Shown here: piece by piece, positions 61,341-64,000 of the stretch
How the letters are laid out: every line of letters begins with the position of its first letter
Numbering within the stretch: position 1 is the stretch's first letter
Assembly: GCA_041742635.1 (NCBI GenBank)
Contig: JBGSIF010000175.1
Location: 1-64,000, forward strand
DNA: 64,000 nucleotides
Direction: 5' to 3'
Source: JTS-AC122 sp041742635
Lineage (GTDB): Bacteria; Planctomycetota; Phycisphaerae; Phycisphaerales; UBA1924
Position numbers and translations under genes: made by a program
The notes under the pieces: model-generated
Told to the model about the DNA's origin: nothing
Seen by the model: only the letters and a program-made list of their open reading frames with translations
Database searches by the model: none

Positions 61341-62672
61341 ATGTTCGATCGCAACCATCTTTTTTATGGTGACAATCTCGATTTCATTCGAGACCACTCG
61401 GTGTTTCCGAGCGAGTCTGTTGACCTGATTTATCTTGATCCGCCGTTCAACTCAAACGCCAACTACAACGTGCTCTTCAGTGAGACCGCCGGGGAGTCTT
61501 CCTCGGCCCAGATCCGTGCGTTCGACGACACCTGGGCGTGGGACACTTCCGCGGCCGAGGCCCTCGCGTTCCTGATGAACGATCAACACACCCCGGCGGC
61601 CGTCGTCTCGCTCATCAAGATATTCCACCAGTTCCTTGGTCATTCGCCCATGCTCGCGTACTTGGTGCAGATGGCGGTGCGGCTCGTCCACCTGCGCCGC
61701 ATCCTCAAGCCTACTGGCAGCCTGTACCTGCACTGCGATCCGACGGCGAGTCATTATCTCAAGATGGTCTTGGACGGTGTGTTCCAAGCGAAGCATTTCC
61801 TGAACGAGATCATCTGGAAGCGAACTCACGCACATGGATCAGCCGACCGCTTCGGCCGGGTCCACGACGTGATTTTCCTATATGGCGCAACCGAGTCTCG
61901 CCTGTGGGCTTACCCACGAATCCCCCACGACCCAGATTACGTCGAGACCAAGTTCCGGTGGATTGACCAAAAGACCAGTCGTCGATATCAAGATGTGTCT
62001 CTCACCGGCGCTGGCAAATCGACCGGACCAAGCGGCAAACCTTGGCGACGAGTAAACCCGACGAAAGTTGGTCGTCACTGGGCCTTGCCCCAGAAGATGC
62101 TTCAACACTACAGCATCACTGGCAAAACCATTCAAGATAAGCTCGATGCGCTTGACGCCGCGGGACTGATTCACTGGCCGACCAAGAAGGGCGGAGTGCC
62201 ACGGCTCAAGTGGTTTGCGGATGCACTCGAAGGTGTCGCCCCGACAGACGTGTGGATCGACATCCCCCCGATCAACTCCCAAGCCCAAGAACGCCTCGGC
62301 TACCCCACGCAAAAAACCATCGACCTCCTCAAACGAATCATCGCCGCCTCATCCAGCCCGGGTGCGGTGATCCTCGACCCCGTCTGCGGCTGTGGCACTA
62401 CCATCGATGCCGTCGAAACCATTAGCCGCGAGAACCCCGACCTCGCGCCCCGCCGCTGGATCGGCATCGATATCACTCACCTGGCGATCAACCTCATCAA
62501 GCACCGCCTCGCACGGTTTGACCCCAGCCCGGTCTACGAGGTCGTCGGCGAACCCAAGGATCTCTCCGGCGCTCGCCAACTCTTCCACGACGATCCCTTT
62601 CAGTTCCAGTTCTGGGCGTGCGGCCTGGTCGGTGCTCGCCCCGCCGGGGCTACTCCGGCGCAACCCAAGTAG
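61341..62672 (+). CDS. Beta-class DNA methyltransferase, cut off by an in-frame stop
   Basis: 443 residues from ATG 61341, with GGAG five bases upstream. Motif IV (LIYLDPPFNSNANYN, catalytic D33) comes first and motif I (ILDPVCGCGTTIDA, about residue 345) last, the order of beta-class N6-adenine or N4-cytosine methyltransferases. The middle part is the target-recognition region. The frame ends in TAG 62670-62672 directly after a palindrome (62642-62660, CGCCGG/CCGGCG). Without that stop the same frame continues (GKKGADRGIDG...) into the C-terminal domain that homologous full-length proteins carry. Whether the shortened protein is active is unclear because all methyltransferase motifs precede the stop. 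Confidence 0.85.
   Translation: MFDRNHLFYGDNLDFIRDHSVFPSESVDLIYLDPPFNSNANYNVLFSETAGESSSAQIRAFDDTWAWDTSAAEALAFLMNDQHTPAAVVSLIKIFHQFLGHSPMLAYLVQMAVRLVHLRRILKPTGSLYLHCDPTASHYLKMVLDGVFQAKHFLNEIIWKRTHAHGSADRFGRVHDVIFLYGATESRLWAYPRIPHDPDYVETKFRWIDQKTSRRYQDVSLTGAGKSTGPSGKPWRRVNPTKVGRHWALPQKMLQHYSITGKTIQDKLDALDAAGLIHWPTKKGGVPRLKWFADALEGVAPTDVWIDIPPINSQAQERLGYPTQKTIDLLKRIIAASSSPGAVILDPVCGCGTTIDAVETISRENPDLAPRRWIGIDITHLAINLIKHRLARFDPSPVYEVVGEPKDLSGARQLFHDDPFQFQFWACGLVGARPAGATPAQPK
62642..62660. repeat. Palindrome at the break point of the DNA methyltransferase gene
   Basis: CGCCGG (62642-62647), a 7-base loop with GGCTAC, and CCGGCG (62655-62660). It shares the GGGCTAC end with the palindrome in the receiver-GAF gene (45693-45717). 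The stop codon lies ten bases downstream. Confidence 0.55.
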
Positions 62673-63179
62673 GGCAAGAAAGGTGCCGACCGGGGCATCG
62701 ACGGCGTCCGATTCTTCATCGACGACAACAAAGGCCCCAAGCCGATCATGGTCCAAGTCAAGGGCGGCAAGGTCGGTGCCAAGGACGTGCGCGATTTCCG
62801 CGGCGTGATCGATCGAGAGAACGCCGCCATCGGCATCCTGATCTCACTCGACGAACCTACTGCACCGATGCGCGCCGAAGCGGCGACGCTCGCGTCGTAC
62901 GCATCACCCTTCCAAGCCACGGTCGTGCCACGGCTCCAGATTGTCACGATTGCACAACTTCTCGGCGGGGGCACCCCGTCAGCGCCCAGCGGTGTGACGC
63001 TCCCGCGCGGGACCGACGCTGATCGCACCGTCAAAAAAGCCGAACGCTTCGACGCTGGTGCCCTCTTTCTTGCTCAGGATTCGACCGCCGAAGATCAGGA
63101 CGAATCGGCACCGGTCATCAAGGGTGGTGGCGGTGCGGGCCGCGGCCCTCGCTCGATGCAACCATCCCTTTTTCAATAA
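62673..63179 (+). pseudogene. Severed C-terminal domain of the DNA methyltransferase
   Basis: The reading frame of the methyltransferase continues without a shift after the TAG for 168 codons. It contains KKGADRGIDG, then IMVQVKGGKVGAKDVRDFRGVIDRENAAIGILISLDEPT and PRLQIVTIAQLL, a restriction-endonuclease-like (Mrr/PD-(D/E)xK-like) region commonly fused to this methyltransferase type; the QVKGG block holds the Q-x-K catalytic pattern. A separate start at ATG 62748 could still express 143 residues of it, lacking the GADRGIDG strand. Either a nonsense/insertion pseudogene or a split gene. Confidence 0.6.
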
Positions 63180-63194
63180 ACTCAGGATTTCCAG

Positions 63195-63632
63195 ATGCAG
63201 TCAATCAACATCCTTCACTGGTGGGACGCCGCGTGGGACGAGGGGCTGTGGTACGCCCCTTGGTCCAAGGCCATCGATGGGCTCACCGCGGCACAAGCCG
63301 CCTGGTCCCCGGCCCCGGGCCGACATTCCATCTGGGCCATCCTCAATCACATCTGCTTCTGGCGCGAACACGCCCTGCGCACGCTCCGCGGCGACCGCCC
63401 CGCGCCCGATGAAGTCGAACGCCGAAACTTCGAGTCGCCCGACGAAATCACTGAACCCGCTTGGCACGCCACCCGCCAGCGGTTCGCTTCGCTGCACGAA
63501 CAGGTCCGCGCCGTGATCGCCGATCCGGCGGGGGACCTCTCACGAATCCGCTACCTCATCCCCCGCGATTCCTATCACATCGGGCAAATCATGTACATCC
63601 GCGCGATGCAAGGGCTGCCGGCGATCGAGTAG
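63195..63632 (+). CDS. DinB-fold protein
   Basis: 145 residues. A four-helix DinB/YfiT-like protein: WSPAPGRHSIWAILNHICFWREH carries the first His ligands, and the later DSYHIGQIMYIRAMQGL the third, forming the metal-binding triad of the superfamily. Such proteins include mycothiol- and bacillithiol-dependent enzymes and DNA-damage-induced proteins of unknown role. It starts 15 bases after the methyltransferase remnant and ends 16 bases before xseA. Confidence 0.85.
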   Translation: MQSINILHWWDAAWDEGLWYAPWSKAIDGLTAAQAAWSPAPGRHSIWAILNHICFWREHALRTLRGDRPAPDEVERRNFESPDEITEPAWHATRQRFASLHEQVRAVIADPAGDLSRIRYLIPRDSYHIGQIMYIRAMQGLPAIE

Positions 63633-63648
63633 CCCTCAACAATCCCCT

Positions 63649-64000
63649 ATGCAACGACCGGCGTTCGACCCAACCAAAATGGCGGCCAAGCGAGAAGCCG
63701 GCTCGCTGTTCTCGCACGCGGCCATTCCGCCGAACGTTGCAAACCCACTAACTTCGCTCTCCACCACACCCCCACCTCCCGCCACCCCCACCACTCCCCC
63801 GGCGGCGCACGCCTCGACATCCGATCGACCCATCACCGTCTCGCAACTTTGTTCGATCATTGATACGACACTCCGCTCGGCGATGCCGGCACGCCTCCGC
63901 GTCGTCGGCGAAATTACCGGCTTCAACCACCGCACGCACTGGTACTTCAATCTCAAGGACTCCGACGCCGTCGTCAACTGCGTCATGTTCACCGGCGCGG
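63649..64000 (+). CDS. xseA: Exodeoxyribonuclease VII large subunit (partial, 3' end outside window)
   Basis: The first 117 codons from ATG 63649 to the window end. After a 58-residue Pro/Thr/Ala-rich leader there is the OB-fold domain of XseA: ITVSQLCSIIDTTLRSAMP, LRVVGEITGFNHRTHWYFNL, KDSDAVVNCVMFTGA. The enzyme degrades single-stranded DNA in repair. The leader is longer than in typical XseA, and an internal Met at codon 11 is an alternative start. Confidence 0.85.
   Translation, partial: MQRPAFDPTKMAAKREAGSLFSHAAIPPNVANPLTSLSTTPPPPATPTTPPAAHASTSDRPITVSQLCSIIDTTLRSAMPARLRVVGEITGFNHRTHWYFNLKDSDAVVNCVMFTGA

Noticed and set aside
61341..63179. Complete restriction-modification system
   Set aside because: Only a methyltransferase with a severed C-terminal nuclease-like domain is present; no separate restriction or specificity subunit was found nearby.

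Overview
The window looks like a chromosomal segment of a high-GC member of the Planctomycetota, most likely class Phycisphaerae. The evidence is a set of marker domains. Three secreted proteins end in the GC-type dockerin tail (NSQDFFDF repeats and a final Gly-Cys). One protein has a PEP-CTERM-like tail of the VPTPGSVALLGLGG...RRKRR type. Another has an N-terminal LEPR-XLL-like motif (LEARALFAG). Many proteins also carry extra in-frame segments. No phage, plasmid, CRISPR or tRNA gene was recognised.

Layout. 1-4.2 kb: a von Willebrand factor A membrane protein pair, an ABM-like lipoprotein and an HxlR regulator. 4.2-9.3 kb (minus): a secreted GC-dockerin protein, a large protein with guanidino-modifying (agmatine/arginine deiminase-like) motifs, and a lipoprotein. 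9.4-12.2 kb: squalene-hopene cyclase overlapping ruvX. 12.3-17.4 kb (minus): a tandem pair of vanadium-haloperoxidase-like secreted proteins, an NAD(P)-binding protein and a GNAT acetyltransferase. 17.5-23.8 kb: a LEPR-XLL repeat protein, then a glycosyltransferase, a DUF2200 protein, nuoD and an MlaF-like ATPase. 23.9-28.1 kb: leuS behind a promoter, short ORF and terminator, then an AhpD-like protein. 28.1-30.0 kb (minus): a HAD phosphatase and rpmI-rplT with a terminator. 30.3-36.0 kb: a thioesterase, a hydroxyproline epimerase/proline racemase, putA and an unknown gene. 36.2-41.7 kb: a PEP-CTERM protein, a BtuF-like binding protein, a membrane protein, a short uvrC and tsaB. 42.0-46.4 kb: a three-gene signalling cluster (HTH-receiver, HDOD-histidine kinase, degenerate receiver-GAF). 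46.4-57.7 kb: a HEAT-like membrane protein, ispD, a QueD-like protein, ppk1, thiS, a methyltransferase, a secreted barrel-like protein, a small unknown, a NUDIX hydrolase and thiG. 57.7-58.4 kb: a REP-associated tyrosine transposase bracketed by three 79-bp palindromic repeats. 58.5-64 kb: clpB, a DNA methyltransferase gene cut by an in-frame stop, a DinB-fold protein and the start of xseA.

The most unusual signal is repeat biology. At least three kinds of short palindromic or tandem repeats lie both between genes and inside conserved housekeeping genes (leuS, uvrC, putA, the epimerase, clpB, shc) without breaking their frames. A fourth, 79-bp palindrome accompanies a RAYT transposase. One palindrome sits at the point where the DNA methyltransferase reading frame is cut by a stop codon. 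Most of the remaining genes are metabolic and informational. Proline and hydroxyproline use is suggested by the divergent epimerase and putA. Hopanoid synthesis (shc), thiamin thiazole formation (thiS, thiG), isoprenoid synthesis (ispD), polyphosphate (ppk1) and DNA repair (uvrC, xseA) are each represented by single genes.
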